Translations under genes and position numbers: made by a program
Shown here: positions 26,701 to 35,146 of the stretch, piece after piece
How the letters are laid out: the number at the start of each line of letters is the position of its first letter
How positions within the stretch are numbered: position 1 is the stretch's first letter
Notes under the pieces: generated by a model
Seen by the model: only the letters and a program-made list of their open reading frames with translations
Database searches by the model: none
What the model was told of the DNA's origin: nothing
Assembly (NCBI RefSeq): GCF_009725995.1
Contig: NZ_RCNS01000003.1
Location: 124,001 to 188,000 of the forward strand
From: Zobellia laminariae
GTDB lineage: Bacteria > Bacteroidota > Bacteroidia > Flavobacteriales > Flavobacteriaceae
Length of the DNA: 64,000 nt
Reading direction: 5' to 3'

Positions 26701-28800
26701 ATTAAAAACCCTATCTCCTGCTCCTCCTGGTCTACTTCCTACACCAAAAAAGAGTTCTGCAAAATGTAAACGAATATCATACTCTCCTGACGAAGGAACC
26801 GGTATTTCATAAGAGAAAGTACCATATCTTTCCGTTTGGTACAAAACATCTCCAGTGGTACCATCTATTGGTATGATTTCATCAAATTGACTACCTCCAC
26901 TCGCGTAGGTATCAGCCATGAATATTTGATTATCTAGCACAGTCTGACCACCTCCAACATTTATACGAATAGCATTAATAGTAGAAAGTGGGTGACTATC
27001 TTCAACAATTGAAATGCCAGAAGTATTATTGACATCCTTTATGTTAATTTCATAAGTTATACCAGAATTTAAAGATGAGGTGGATAGAACTACAGTTCGC
27101 TTATCCGACAAAAGCACTGCCGAACTAATTGTTATACCGTTATCTATTGAATAATTAGCCAATGCCTGTGCAGTAGCTTCCGTTACATATTCAGAAAATT
27201 CTACACTTACTTCTGTTGGTGAATTAACTTTAACCAAATTAACTAAAGGAGGTGATTTATCTACAGAAACCCCTGCTCCTACAAATTCAATAAAATTTAA
27301 ATCAAAACTATTTTGCTGAGTTGAAGAGTTTTTAAAAACAAAATACAGGTCATGCTTGCCACCTGGATTCACAAAATTTGTCTCAACATACTCCCAATTA
27401 GAAGCTCCTCCCGTATTTGGAACATTTGAAGTAGCCAAAAGAGTACCAGTAGTACTATCTAACCTAAGCTCAATCGTCCCTCCGACCGTATTAGAAGCTA
27501 CGAAGTATTTTACTGAAGATATATTAGATAGATTTCTTCCTTCTAAAACGATATAACTATTATTATTAACTCGAATCGCACCTTCACCGCCTTCAAGCAA
27601 ATCTGTATTATCTATAAGCTGAACACCACTTTGCTGATCACCGAACTCTGCTTCTTTACGCTTCGGATGAAGTTGAATTTGACCAAACGATATGAGATCT
27701 CCATTATCTTTATAATTACTTCCCAAAACGAAAAACAAATCCATTTCACCATCAATATTATGGCCGTCATATTCTAACGTATAATCTATAGGACAACCAT
27801 CTAAAGTATTTCCGTCATGAAAATGATTTAAGTGACCTAATGATGGAATAATATTTACGTCACTACAGTTAATACCTGTTCCCGAAGTACTTCCATCTTC
27901 GGCATCATTGACCTCTAAATCAATACTAATGTCATCTCCCCAACCAACTAAGCCACCATCCAAAGGTGAATTGAAAATAAATTCGGCTTTAGAATTACCT
28001 GCGTAGATTATAATGGTTTTGACACCCTCAGCACCATCACCATCAATAACTTTCAACTGGGCACTGTATATACCTTCGGTTATATACGTATGTGTTGTTT
28101 CCGTCACTCCTGATACTATTGGAGTACCATCACCAAAATTCCATTCATAAACTAAACTTGTGTCTCCGTCTGGATCAAAAGTCCCGTCACTAGAAAAATT
28201 TACCGTTAAATTTAGTGGTCCGTCAGTAACATCTGCTTCAGCTAAAACCACAGGTGGTGAATTAGAAACAATACCAGTATAGTCCACACGGACCAAGCGA
28301 CCACTACCATCTCCATTATTACAACAGCCAACTCCGTATTCTAAAATATACATATGCCCGTCAGGTCCAATCTCCATATCTATATAACCATCTGTTGGAG
28401 TTGCTGGAAAAACAGACGGCGCTAGTTGTTCGTTACTTAAAACTTCTCCATTCGCGTCCATTTTAACAGCGAAAACATTACTCGTATTAAAATCATAATA
28501 AAACAAGACGCCATCAAAAGCTGCTGGAAGCCTTTGTTGGTCACTTAAGCTAGCATTATAGGTATAACGAGGACCAGAAAATATAGACCATTTACTCCCG
28601 TTTTCCCTCTTAAATTCAAGCCATGAACCTTGTGCTGGAGGTAAATCAGTAATTCCCGTGTTGAAGGTGGAAAAGTTTTTAGGAGAGTTTGGATTATTAT
28701 AGACAGGTGTAGCATGATCAATTCTATAAGCCTCGTTTTTTCCTGAAAAATAAGGCCAACCATAATTGCCGGCATTTTTGGTCAGGTTCATTTCGTCCAT
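23728..28800 (-). CDS. C-terminal part of a split PQQ-dependent sugar dehydrogenase / malectin / VCBS / PKD protein with T9SS sorting domain
   Basis: 1690 codons, continuing in a different frame the protein begun at 29615. Order: end of the glucose/sorbosone dehydrogenase propeller (1-170, NAGNYGWPYFSG); a PKD domain (about 185-270, EWNFGDGTP); a CBM6-like sandwich (about 375-510); an Ig-like domain (515-600); malectin (about 610-765); a VCBS/FG-GAP propeller with many D-x-D-x-D-G-D calcium loops (about 865-1235); four PKD domains (about 1245-1600); and a type A T9SS C-terminal sorting domain (about 1605-1690, ending VTMKFLIQNQ). As a whole it would be a secreted, surface-attached sugar oxidase or binder. 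The ATG at 28800 is only the first one after the frame break, so this fragment alone would lack a signal peptide. Confidence 0.85.
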   Translation of the reverse strand: MDEMNLTKNAGNYGWPYFSGKNEAYRIDHATPVYNNPNSPKNFSTFNTGITDLPPAQGSWLEFKRENGSKWSIFSGPRYTYNASLSDQQRLPAAFDGVLFYYDFNTSNVFAVKMDANGEVLSNEQLAPSVFPATPTDGYIDMEIGPDGHMYILEYGVGCCNNGDGSGRLVRVDYTGIVSNSPPVVLAEADVTDGPLNLTVNFSSDGTFDPDGDTSLVYEWNFGDGTPIVSGVTETTHTYITEGIYSAQLKVIDGDGAEGVKTIIIYAGNSKAEFIFNSPLDGGLVGWGDDISIDLEVNDAEDGSTSGTGINCSDVNIIPSLGHLNHFHDGNTLDGCPIDYTLEYDGHNIDGEMDLFFVLGSNYKDNGDLISFGQIQLHPKRKEAEFGDQQSGVQLIDNTDLLEGGEGAIRVNNNSYIVLEGRNLSNISSVKYFVASNTVGGTIELRLDSTTGTLLATSNVPNTGGASNWEYVETNFVNPGGKHDLYFVFKNSSTQQNSFDLNFIEFVGAGVSVDKSPPLVNLVKVNSPTEVSVEFSEYVTEATAQALANYSIDNGITISSAVLLSDKRTVVLSTSSLNSGITYEINIKDVNNTSGISIVEDSHPLSTINAIRINVGGGQTVLDNQIFMADTYASGGSQFDEIIPIDGTTGDVLYQTERYGTFSYEIPVPSSGEYDIRLHFAELFFGVGSRPGGAGDRVFNITIENTPVLANFDILAEVPAATALQKEIDNISVTDGFVSISFTAITENPKISGIEILPSDTFIGEENKPKITITSPSNGWNVNQPFQVAFAVENWIINEDDTHVHYFIDEMLIDKYYGYDPIPIDGLSQGEHIVKIELFNANHTGTGIYDEVIVNVTGQITCNETTFPESWSVKQLESESLPYPSVYTFAKYDFNGDGLKDIVTGSWWYKNPGSVSGEWIRKDIGGNFGNVVHVHDFDGDGNYDLLGTALGIAPDNEYESEVLMWAKGDGTGNFTIYNNIPSGNTGYREPFVAGLAAGVFRINGPYQMALNWNGAESSGAPVQMLTPSTNPTQGTWSLVDISPDSSGEDIQAGDIDRDGDLDLFQGVNWLRNNGSGVFDTFNTGITYVSTPDRAQLADFDRDGDLDAVVGQLSADTSDPDREEFSWFAAPSDPTQPWERNVLDTNIFGSLSVFAADIDFDGDQDIIVGEWRGSNRLIAFENDLCDSGEFNLKVLDAGGPLEHHDGARVVDIDNDGDLDIISNGWRNDNRPRIYENTAVRPQDDRPIANAGEDRTVLPGVSLILNGQASDPDGGDIVTYKWSQESGPNATLSNENTINLTVNGLIEGVYVFKLGVTDDEGDTTYDDVTITVVQENGLLAVAEATPMAGSAPLEVTFIGSNSIGNIESYFWDFKDGNTSTDADATNIFAGSGTYEVALTITDASGNTQSDTIVITVSETTEGAPTVDAGENQMIILPTNTIVLSGSGSDSDGGTVTFAWTKENGSDTTTLSGEDTAELTVSNMEAGVYNFLLTVTDDEGKTASDDVRVTVVPENGLLAVAEATPTEGSAPLEVTFTSSNSIGNIEGYLWDFKDGNTSTDADTSYTFIENGTYEVELTITDAGGNTHTDIVTITVSDTIEGDKMGFILEKNPIREGLATIRILNQPENFTMLGINLHDQQGRLISGIRAEDVIVVDTDTYQVPVHLLQDGIYFLNIANNRGKPVTMKFLIQNQ
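23995..25080 (-). repeat. Tandem duplication of a PKD-PKD couplet (about 540 bp)
   Basis: Two consecutive copies of a two-PKD unit encode near-identical blocks. Both contain NGLLAVAEATP, GSAPLEVTF, SNSIGNIE and WDFKDGNTSTDAD in the same order. The boundary lies near 24533. High identity suggests a recent duplication. Confidence 0.75.
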
Positions 28801-29615
28801 ACCAATTGGACTTCTGTAGGAGATGACTGATTGGCATCAGGTCCTACCTCTCCCCAAAAAATCCAATCATTATTCTGCTTATCAATAAAAAAACGATATG
28901 GATTACGAGCACCCATAACATAAATTTCCGGTCGAGTATTTGGTGTGCCTTGAGGAAATAAATTTCCTGCAGGTACACTATAAGTACCGTTTGACTGTGG
29001 CTTTATACGTAAAATTTTTCCTCTTAAATCATTGGTATTTGACGAACTTTTCTCTGCGCTGTTGGGATTAAAATTCTCACCAATTTGAGCATAATCTCCA
29101 TGGTTTGAGTTATCACCCGTGGAAATCAATAAATTCCCTTGAGAGTCAAAGCCCATATCACCACCTGCATGATAACTTTTAATACGTTGTACCTCCCATT
29201 CTAACATATTTATTTCAGAAGACAGATCAAGAAGGTCGCCATTCATTGTAAACCTAGAAACTCTATTTTTTTCTTCATCAACCAGAGAGTAATAAACATA
29301 AATCCAATTGTTAGAATCAAAATTTGGGTCAAAGGCCATTGCTAAAAGACCGTCTTCTGCACCATGATAAACGGGCAAAACACCTGCACTAACTGTCGAA
29401 AAAAGTTCAGGTTTATGAATGAATATTTCACCAAAACGATCTAAAACAAATATTCTTCCATCAGGAGCAAAAGTTATAGTGGTAGCATTAGTAAAACCAG
29501 AATACATTTCTACTAATTGAAAATCATCTGGTAACTGGGCCTTTACTTGAAAAGTACCCCCAAAAAAAATTGTAAGACAAGCTATTAAAAAACCTGTTAT
29601 GTAATTATTTTTCAT
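28788..29615 (-). CDS. N-terminal part of the split PQQ-dependent sugar dehydrogenase-like protein
   Basis: 275 codons with a clear signal peptide (MKNNYITGFLIACLTIFFGG..VKA). It carries the first blades of a soluble glucose/sorbosone dehydrogenase propeller: FAPDGRIFVLDR, EDGLLAMAFDPNF, YHAGGDMGF, LRGKILRI and GARNPYRFF, then WGEVGPDANQSSP. After that the frame runs out at TGA (28788-28790), whereas the expected continuation (SPIGMDEMN, NYGWPYF) sits in a neighbouring frame of the 23728-28800 fragment. Restoring one base between about 28811 and 28817 would fuse the two into one protein of about 1960 aa. Either a one-base assembly deletion or a genuine inactivating frameshift. Confidence 0.85.
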   Translation of the reverse strand: MKNNYITGFLIACLTIFFGGTFQVKAQLPDDFQLVEMYSGFTNATTITFAPDGRIFVLDRFGEIFIHKPELFSTVSAGVLPVYHGAEDGLLAMAFDPNFDSNNWIYVYYSLVDEEKNRVSRFTMNGDLLDLSSEINMLEWEVQRIKSYHAGGDMGFDSQGNLLISTGDNSNHGDYAQIGENFNPNSAEKSSSNTNDLRGKILRIKPQSNGTYSVPAGNLFPQGTPNTRPEIYVMGARNPYRFFIDKQNNDWIFWGEVGPDANQSSPTEVQLVWTK

Positions 29616-29921
29616 ATTTCACATGTATTTAACATTTTCACTCCTCCTGCATTCTATAGGACCAACAAATATAATCTAATAACACTTTAAGATTAAATTA
29701 CCCTACCTCTTTTCGTTAAAACAGGACTGAATCCCGACATATCACAGGTCATTCCACCTACTTACGTCATTACAAAGTTTACGCACGCGTTCATTCTTTT
29801 TTCTTGATTTGAAAAAAGCACTTGTGTTCTAATAAAATTTTATTGGGGGGATAGCTATCGTTATGTTGGCGAAAATAATCATTTAAAAAAATAAAAGTCC
29901 TGAATTACTTCAGGACTTTTA
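29616..29921. promoter_or_regulatory. Intergenic region: minus-strand -7 element and a terminator
   Basis: On the minus strand TATATTTG (29666-29673) matches TAnnTTTG about 50 nt before the sugar-dehydrogenase start; no TTG sits at the right distance. The other end holds the terminator at 29883-29923. Nothing coding is apparent between them. Confidence 0.4.
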
Positions 29922-29923
29922 TT
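29883..29923 (-). terminator. Rho-independent terminator of the wza-wzc operon
   Basis: A perfect 15-bp stem (29890-29904 / 29909-29923) with a 4-nt loop; read on the minus strand it is followed by a T run (29883-29889 complement). It overlaps the wzc stop codon by two bases. Confidence 0.9.
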
Positions 29924-32333
29924 ACTTAATAATATAGAAAAAAAACTCGTTAAAATTTCCACCATTTTTCTGAGTTTTTCCGTAACCGTAGCCATATTTT
30001 CCACCATAACCCAAATTTGAAGAATCAACATCATTAACTATAAATGATAGTCCTTTAATTTTTCCTTCTTCCTGAAGTTTTATAGGGTATTCTACAGCGC
30101 TCGTTTCCGTAACACCTGCTCTCGTAACATACAATAGTAAATCTGCATGCTCACTTATCAATAGCGTATCCGTAACAACCATTAATGGAGCTGTATCCAC
30201 AATAACGTAATCATATGTTTCAGAAACCTGCTCAAATAATTCTTTTATTCGGTTACTCATTAACAGTTCTGCCGGATTTGGCGGTATTCTACCAGAATAG
30301 ATAACATCTATGGTATTTCTATGAACCAACATTGGATTAACAATATCCCTAAGTTCGATTGTATTATCATATAAATACTCGGTAAGGCCAGCGTCTTTAT
30401 TTCTACTTGGCTTTTCCATTTTATCTACATCACCGCTAGAGAAAAAAGTATATAATTTAGGATTTCTAATATCTCCCCCAATTAAAAGTACCTTTTTATT
30501 CGTACTAGCCAATATCATAGATAAATTTGTAGAAAGAAAAGTTTTACCTTCTCCTGGTACACTAGAAGTTACAAAAATAACATTACCCTTACCAGTTTTC
30601 TTTTGCTTTGATTTTATTAAATAATCAAGATTTGTGCGAATTATTCGCAACGACTCTGCTAAAACGGACCTATCCTCTTTAACGACAAATTTTTCATCCT
30701 TTTTACTCAATTTTGGTAACTCCCCTAAAATAGGTACATTTTTAACTAGCTTCTCTAAAGAGTGCATATTATGCACTTTATTATCCATTAAGTCTTTTGC
30801 ATAAATTACAGAGAAAGGAATTAGAAGACCCAATATAAGTGAGGCTAGATATATAATTGGCTTCTTGGGAGACACAGGCATCTTACTTACCGCATAAGCA
30901 TGATCAACAATTTTAGATTTAGGCGAAGTAGAAGCTACTGCTATTTGCGATTCTTCTCTCTTCTGCAATAAATATAAATATAGAGATTCTGTAGTTTGTT
31001 GTTTACGAGTTATATCTCTTAATGCTTTTTCATTAGCAGGTGCTGAATAAATTTTAGAATTAAATCTTGCTTGCTGACCACTTAAGGAATTCACAGTCAT
31101 TCCTAAATTATTAACTGTGCTGTTCAGACTAGACTGCATACTACTTTTGAGACCTGCTATTTGTTGATCCAAATTAACTATAACCGGATTTTTCTCATTT
31201 GAACTTTTCAATAATCTTTTGCGTTCCAACACCAGCTGATTATACCGATCAGTAGTACTCGCTATGGTAGGGTCAGAAAGTCCAATATTTGTAGGAAGCA
31301 CTTCATAACCTCCTTGTTGTTGAACAATTTGCTGCATAGAAGCAGCCATATTCAATTGGTTTCTAGCATTAGCTAATTCTTGCTGATTAGCAACTCCAAC
31401 ATTTAAATTTACATTAGCTTCTGCTGCTATATCCGTAACTCCTTTTTCAGTTTTAAAATCTTCTGCAGATTGGTCTACACTTGATAACCTACCGGCAATA
31501 TTTGCTATACGTTCTTCAATAAAATTAGACGTCCTATCCGCAATAATTTGTTTATCCTCAATGGCATTTCTGTTATAAATATTCACCAAGGCATTTAACA
31601 TATTTTCGGCCTTTTCTTTGATGGGGTCCTCCAATCTTATATTTACAATATTGGAATATTCACCAGTCGCAGATATTATAACGTTTCCTCTATAAGCCTG
31701 TGCAGCATCAGCTATTGGCTGCACTGACACTCTAAGTTTTTTATCTTTGTAGCTTTCAAAATTACCTACATTAGGAGTTATGACAATATCACCTATAGGT
31801 GTCGAAATATTCTTCCCAAAGGCAAATATTTTAACTGGCTTATCTTCTTCTTCAGTATATCCAAAGGTTGTAGAGGATGAAATCGTAAGGTAGAAGCTTA
31901 ATTTAGCCCTATTTACGATAGAATCTGGTGCTATAAAATTAACCTTTATTGGTGGGTTTGAATATAATTCAGATTCAATAATATTACCCTGCACTAAAAT
32001 TCGAGTACTTAAGCCTAATTCTTTTACAACTTCTATCCAATTGGAACGTGAATTAATAAGTTGAATTTCATCTTCTACTTTGGTTTTTGCTCCTCCAAAG
32101 ACCTCCAAGTCTTTAAATAAATCTAGTTCTGACCCAGAACTTTTTTCATCTAAAATCTGAACTTGGGTTTGTACAGCATATTTAGGTGTTGCATATCTTA
32201 TATTCAGATATGCAAAAAACAAAGCAAAAACTACACATATTGCAAACCACTTCCAGTGCGCAGTATATGTATTTAATATTTCCTTTAAGTCAAACGAATT
32301 GTTTGATATGGAATTTTGATTATTCAAACTCAT
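29922..32333 (-). CDS. wzc: Wzc-like polysaccharide co-polymerase / tyrosine autokinase
   Basis: 803 aa, inner membrane. Wzz-type N-terminal domain with a first membrane segment (about 28-46), a long periplasmic coiled-coil region (about 250-450), a second membrane segment (about 495-515, IIYLASLILGLLIPFSVIY), then a BY-kinase domain: Walker A SSVPGEGKT (about 590), Walker A' LLIGGDIRNP and Walker B YVIVDTAP. The tail carries a Tyr cluster (GYGGKYGYGYGK) for autophosphorylation. It sets chain length and drives assembly/export of capsule with the Wza homologue encoded 33 bp upstream. The PHP phosphatase at 22890 is its probable antagonist. Last gene of a four-gene minus operon. Confidence 0.93.
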   Translation of the reverse strand: MSLNNQNSISNNSFDLKEILNTYTAHWKWFAICVVFALFFAYLNIRYATPKYAVQTQVQILDEKSSGSELDLFKDLEVFGGAKTKVEDEIQLINSRSNWIEVVKELGLSTRILVQGNIIESELYSNPPIKVNFIAPDSIVNRAKLSFYLTISSSTTFGYTEEEDKPVKIFAFGKNISTPIGDIVITPNVGNFESYKDKKLRVSVQPIADAAQAYRGNVIISATGEYSNIVNIRLEDPIKEKAENMLNALVNIYNRNAIEDKQIIADRTSNFIEERIANIAGRLSSVDQSAEDFKTEKGVTDIAAEANVNLNVGVANQQELANARNQLNMAASMQQIVQQQGGYEVLPTNIGLSDPTIASTTDRYNQLVLERKRLLKSSNEKNPVIVNLDQQIAGLKSSMQSSLNSTVNNLGMTVNSLSGQQARFNSKIYSAPANEKALRDITRKQQTTESLYLYLLQKREESQIAVASTSPKSKIVDHAYAVSKMPVSPKKPIIYLASLILGLLIPFSVIYAKDLMDNKVHNMHSLEKLVKNVPILGELPKLSKKDEKFVVKEDRSVLAESLRIIRTNLDYLIKSKQKKTGKGNVIFVTSSVPGEGKTFLSTNLSMILASTNKKVLLIGGDIRNPKLYTFFSSGDVDKMEKPSRNKDAGLTEYLYDNTIELRDIVNPMLVHRNTIDVIYSGRIPPNPAELLMSNRIKELFEQVSETYDYVIVDTAPLMVVTDTLLISEHADLLLYVTRAGVTETSAVEYPIKLQEEGKIKGLSFIVNDVDSSNLGYGGKYGYGYGKTQKNGGNFNEFFFYIIK

Positions 32334-32366
32334 TTTACGCTTTTAGAAGAGAATAGTTTCTTAAAA

Positions 32367-33170
32367 TTAATTTGTCCTTGTAATCACGAGAATAGTAGAA
32401 GTTATCAGCAAAGAAGCTATAGATACTGCTACTGTCACCCTGTTATCAAAAGATGAAGCCGTGATAGCAGATTTGTTTGGCTCAACATAAACCACATCAT
32501 TTTGTGTCAAATAATACACAGGCGAACTTAATGCTTCTTTTTTTGTAAGATCAATTCGTGTATAAACTTTTGTACCGTCAAAATCTCTAATTACCATAAC
32601 ATTTTCACGTATACCCTTAATAGTCATATCACTTGCTAGACCTAAAGCTTCCAAAATAGTAATACGTTCACCATCTACAGGGTATGTCCCTGGCCTATTG
32701 ACCTCTCCTAGAACCGAAATACTGAAATTACGTAATCTTATATTAATTATGGGATCTTTCAAATAATCTGAAAGTTTATCTCGCAATAAAACTCTCACCT
32801 CTTCTCCAGAAAGTCCTGCAATTTTAACCTTACCTATTACCGGAAAATCAATTTCTCCGTCTTTATCAATTAAATAATCTACTTGTTCAGGACGAACGCC
32901 TCCTTCAGACCCCCCCCGCAGTAAATTAAAGGGAGCACTTGCCTCACTATCTAATGTTGACACATAAATACTGACTAAATCATCAATCTTAAACTTAGGT
33001 GTAAAACTATTTTTGTCTACTAACGTTTCAAAATCACCTGTATTCTGAAAGTACACAACTTCTTTTCTAGAAGCGCAAGAAGACAACAATACCAGAGATA
33101 CAATTAAAAGAGGAATAACAGTCTTTAAAGACCGAAAAATATCAATTGAAATCATTTTTTTTATGGACAT
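32367..33170 (-). CDS. wza: Wza-like polysaccharide export lipoprotein
   Basis: 267 aa lipoprotein (lipobox LSSC, Cys32). Polysaccharide export domain (about 55-145, PKFKIDDLVSIYV..IDKDGEIDFPVIGKVKIAG), then a SLBB domain (FSISVLGEVNRPGTYPVDGERITILEALGLA) and a C-terminal hydrophobic segment (TVAVSIASLLITSTILVI). Shorter than E. coli Wza, as is normal in Bacteroidota. It forms the outer part of the export channel and works with Wzc. It sits 40 bp downstream of the PglF-like gene. Confidence 0.92.
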   Translation of the reverse strand: MSIKKMISIDIFRSLKTVIPLLIVSLVLLSSCASRKEVVYFQNTGDFETLVDKNSFTPKFKIDDLVSIYVSTLDSEASAPFNLLRGGSEGGVRPEQVDYLIDKDGEIDFPVIGKVKIAGLSGEEVRVLLRDKLSDYLKDPIINIRLRNFSISVLGEVNRPGTYPVDGERITILEALGLASDMTIKGIRENVMVIRDFDGTKVYTRIDLTKKEALSSPVYYLTQNDVVYVEPNKSAITASSFDNRVTVAVSIASLLITSTILVITRTN

Positions 33171-33210
33171 AGTGTTTTATATTTTGGTGCAATAATAGCA
33201 AATTAAAAGG

Positions 33211-35142
33211 TTATAAAACTTTTTTAAGAGGATGATTCTTAGTCTTATTTTCTTTCTTCTTATCTAATAAACATAGCTCAGAGTTATTTGAGATAAATTC
33301 CGGGACTATCTCTTTCATTAAACTCACCGTACTTTCGTTGAAGAACATATTAGATACACAAAGTTCGTCAATTCTTGATCTTACAGAAACATAATCAAGC
33401 TCCCTTGTTTTTCCAATCATAATTTTTTTATGATAGGTAGGCAAAGTATTTTCCCCGTTCGCCAACAACTCTTCGTATAATTTTTCTCCCGGACGTAAAC
33501 CTGTTATCTTAATATCTATGTCTTCGGGATATTTAAGACCAGAAAGTTTAATCATATTTTTTGCTAAGTCAAATATTTTCACAGACTCACCCATATCAAA
33601 AATAAATATTTCACCACCGTCACCCATGGCTCCAGCCTCCAGTACTAGCTGAGAAGCCTCTGGTATAGTCATAAAAAATCTAGTTACATTTTCATGTGTA
33701 ACCGTTAAAGGGCCTCCTTTATCAATTTGTTTTTTGAAAAGAGGAATAACTGAACCATTCGAACCTAAAACATTTCCAAAACGCGTAGTAATAAATTTCG
33801 TTTTTCCTTTTTGTTGCATACAACTAATGTACATTTCTGCAATTCGTTTTGTAGCGCCCATTACATTCGTTGGATTTACTGCTTTATCCGTTGAGATAAA
33901 GATAAATTTATCTACATTATGACTAATTGACAAATCAGCAACCACTTTTGTTCCTGCTACATTAATTTTAATAGCTTCGTAGGCATTATATTCCATTAAT
34001 GGCACATGCTTGTAAGCTGCAGCATGAAAAACAATGTCCGGTTTATACTCTTGGAACAGATTATTTAGGCGATTTTTATCACGTACATCTCCTACAATAG
34101 GCATAAAATTATGAAAGCCATTTTGCTTTAATTCTTGTTGCAAATCATATAGCGCAGATTCCGATTGATCTATAATAATAAGTGATTTGTAATCGTACGT
34201 ACATACTTGGCGTACAATTTCACTTCCTATAGACCCTGCTCCGCCTGTGACAAGAACAACCTTGTTTTTAACCTCCTCTGATATTTTAGAGTTTTTAATG
34301 TTAATTGGAGCTCTATCTAAAAGATCTTCAATTTGAACCTGTTTAATTTGTGAAACCTTAAGCTCTCCATTAATCCACTGCTCTACTGGAGGTACAATTT
34401 TAACCTGGACAGGAAAATCTACAAGACCTTCAACCAGCTCTTTAAGACCTTTAGGGTCTATATTTTGAATTGAAAAAATAACTTCTGAAATACTATTTTT
34501 CAGAATAAACTCTCTATTAAGTACGTCCTTATCAAAAACTTTTACTCCATTTATTTGCTTTCCAATTTTTTTAACATCTTCATCTACATACCCAACAACT
34601 CTCACCCTACTCTTAGAATGGTTGACAAGAGCACTCTGCGTTAATATTCCAGACTCCCCAGCACCAAAAATTAAAACATTTTTATTAACCTTAAAATCGC
34701 GAGCCATAAAATTGCTGTATAGCGACTTAAACACATATCTGGAAGCTGTAAGGGCAACAAAACTTAACAAACTATGAATAATAATGATACCTAATGGAAC
34801 AGTAAAGTTTTCAAAAACCCCTAGTTCACGATTAAACAAAACCATTGATATCAATAAAATACTAGATAGGCAAATTGCATTGAATATGTTATAAACATCC
34901 CTAACACCCGTATGTCTTACTACCCCTTTATAGGAGCCAGTAAAAACAAACGACGCCAATGCAATTAAAGATATAATTGGTAATTGCACAAAAAGCTTAT
35001 CAAGGTCAAAATCCAAAGTAAGATTAAACCTTATGATGTAAGACAACACAAAAGAAATAGCTATCATTACCACATCTATAGACAAAACAAGCCATTTAGA
35101 TGCATATTTGTGAGCATTATTTACTAAATATCCTTTTATCAT
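33211..35142 (-). CDS. Membrane-bound nucleotide-sugar 4,6-dehydratase (PglF/WbpM/CapD-like)
   Basis: 643 aa. Four N-terminal membrane helices (about 15-145), a first Rossmann-like CoA-binding domain (about 155-270, NVLIFGAGESGI), then the extended SDR domain with VTGGAGSIGSEIVRQ (about 298), AAYKHVPLME, and the catalytic STDKAVNPTNVMGATKR that marks the large dehydratase subfamily (Met in place of the usual Tyr). Known members convert UDP-GlcNAc to the 4-keto-6-deoxy sugar. With the aminotransferase encoded immediately upstream (4-bp gap), the pair would make a 4-amino-4,6-dideoxy sugar, as PglF/PglE do. Confidence 0.9.
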   Translation of the reverse strand: MIKGYLVNNAHKYASKWLVLSIDVVMIAISFVLSYIIRFNLTLDFDLDKLFVQLPIISLIALASFVFTGSYKGVVRHTGVRDVYNIFNAICLSSILLISMVLFNRELGVFENFTVPLGIIIIHSLLSFVALTASRYVFKSLYSNFMARDFKVNKNVLIFGAGESGILTQSALVNHSKSRVRVVGYVDEDVKKIGKQINGVKVFDKDVLNREFILKNSISEVIFSIQNIDPKGLKELVEGLVDFPVQVKIVPPVEQWINGELKVSQIKQVQIEDLLDRAPINIKNSKISEEVKNKVVLVTGGAGSIGSEIVRQVCTYDYKSLIIIDQSESALYDLQQELKQNGFHNFMPIVGDVRDKNRLNNLFQEYKPDIVFHAAAYKHVPLMEYNAYEAIKINVAGTKVVADLSISHNVDKFIFISTDKAVNPTNVMGATKRIAEMYISCMQQKGKTKFITTRFGNVLGSNGSVIPLFKKQIDKGGPLTVTHENVTRFFMTIPEASQLVLEAGAMGDGGEIFIFDMGESVKIFDLAKNMIKLSGLKYPEDIDIKITGLRPGEKLYEELLANGENTLPTYHKKIMIGKTRELDYVSVRSRIDELCVSNMFFNESTVSLMKEIVPEFISNNSELCLLDKKKENKTKNHPLKKVL

Positions 35143-35146
35143 CAGA

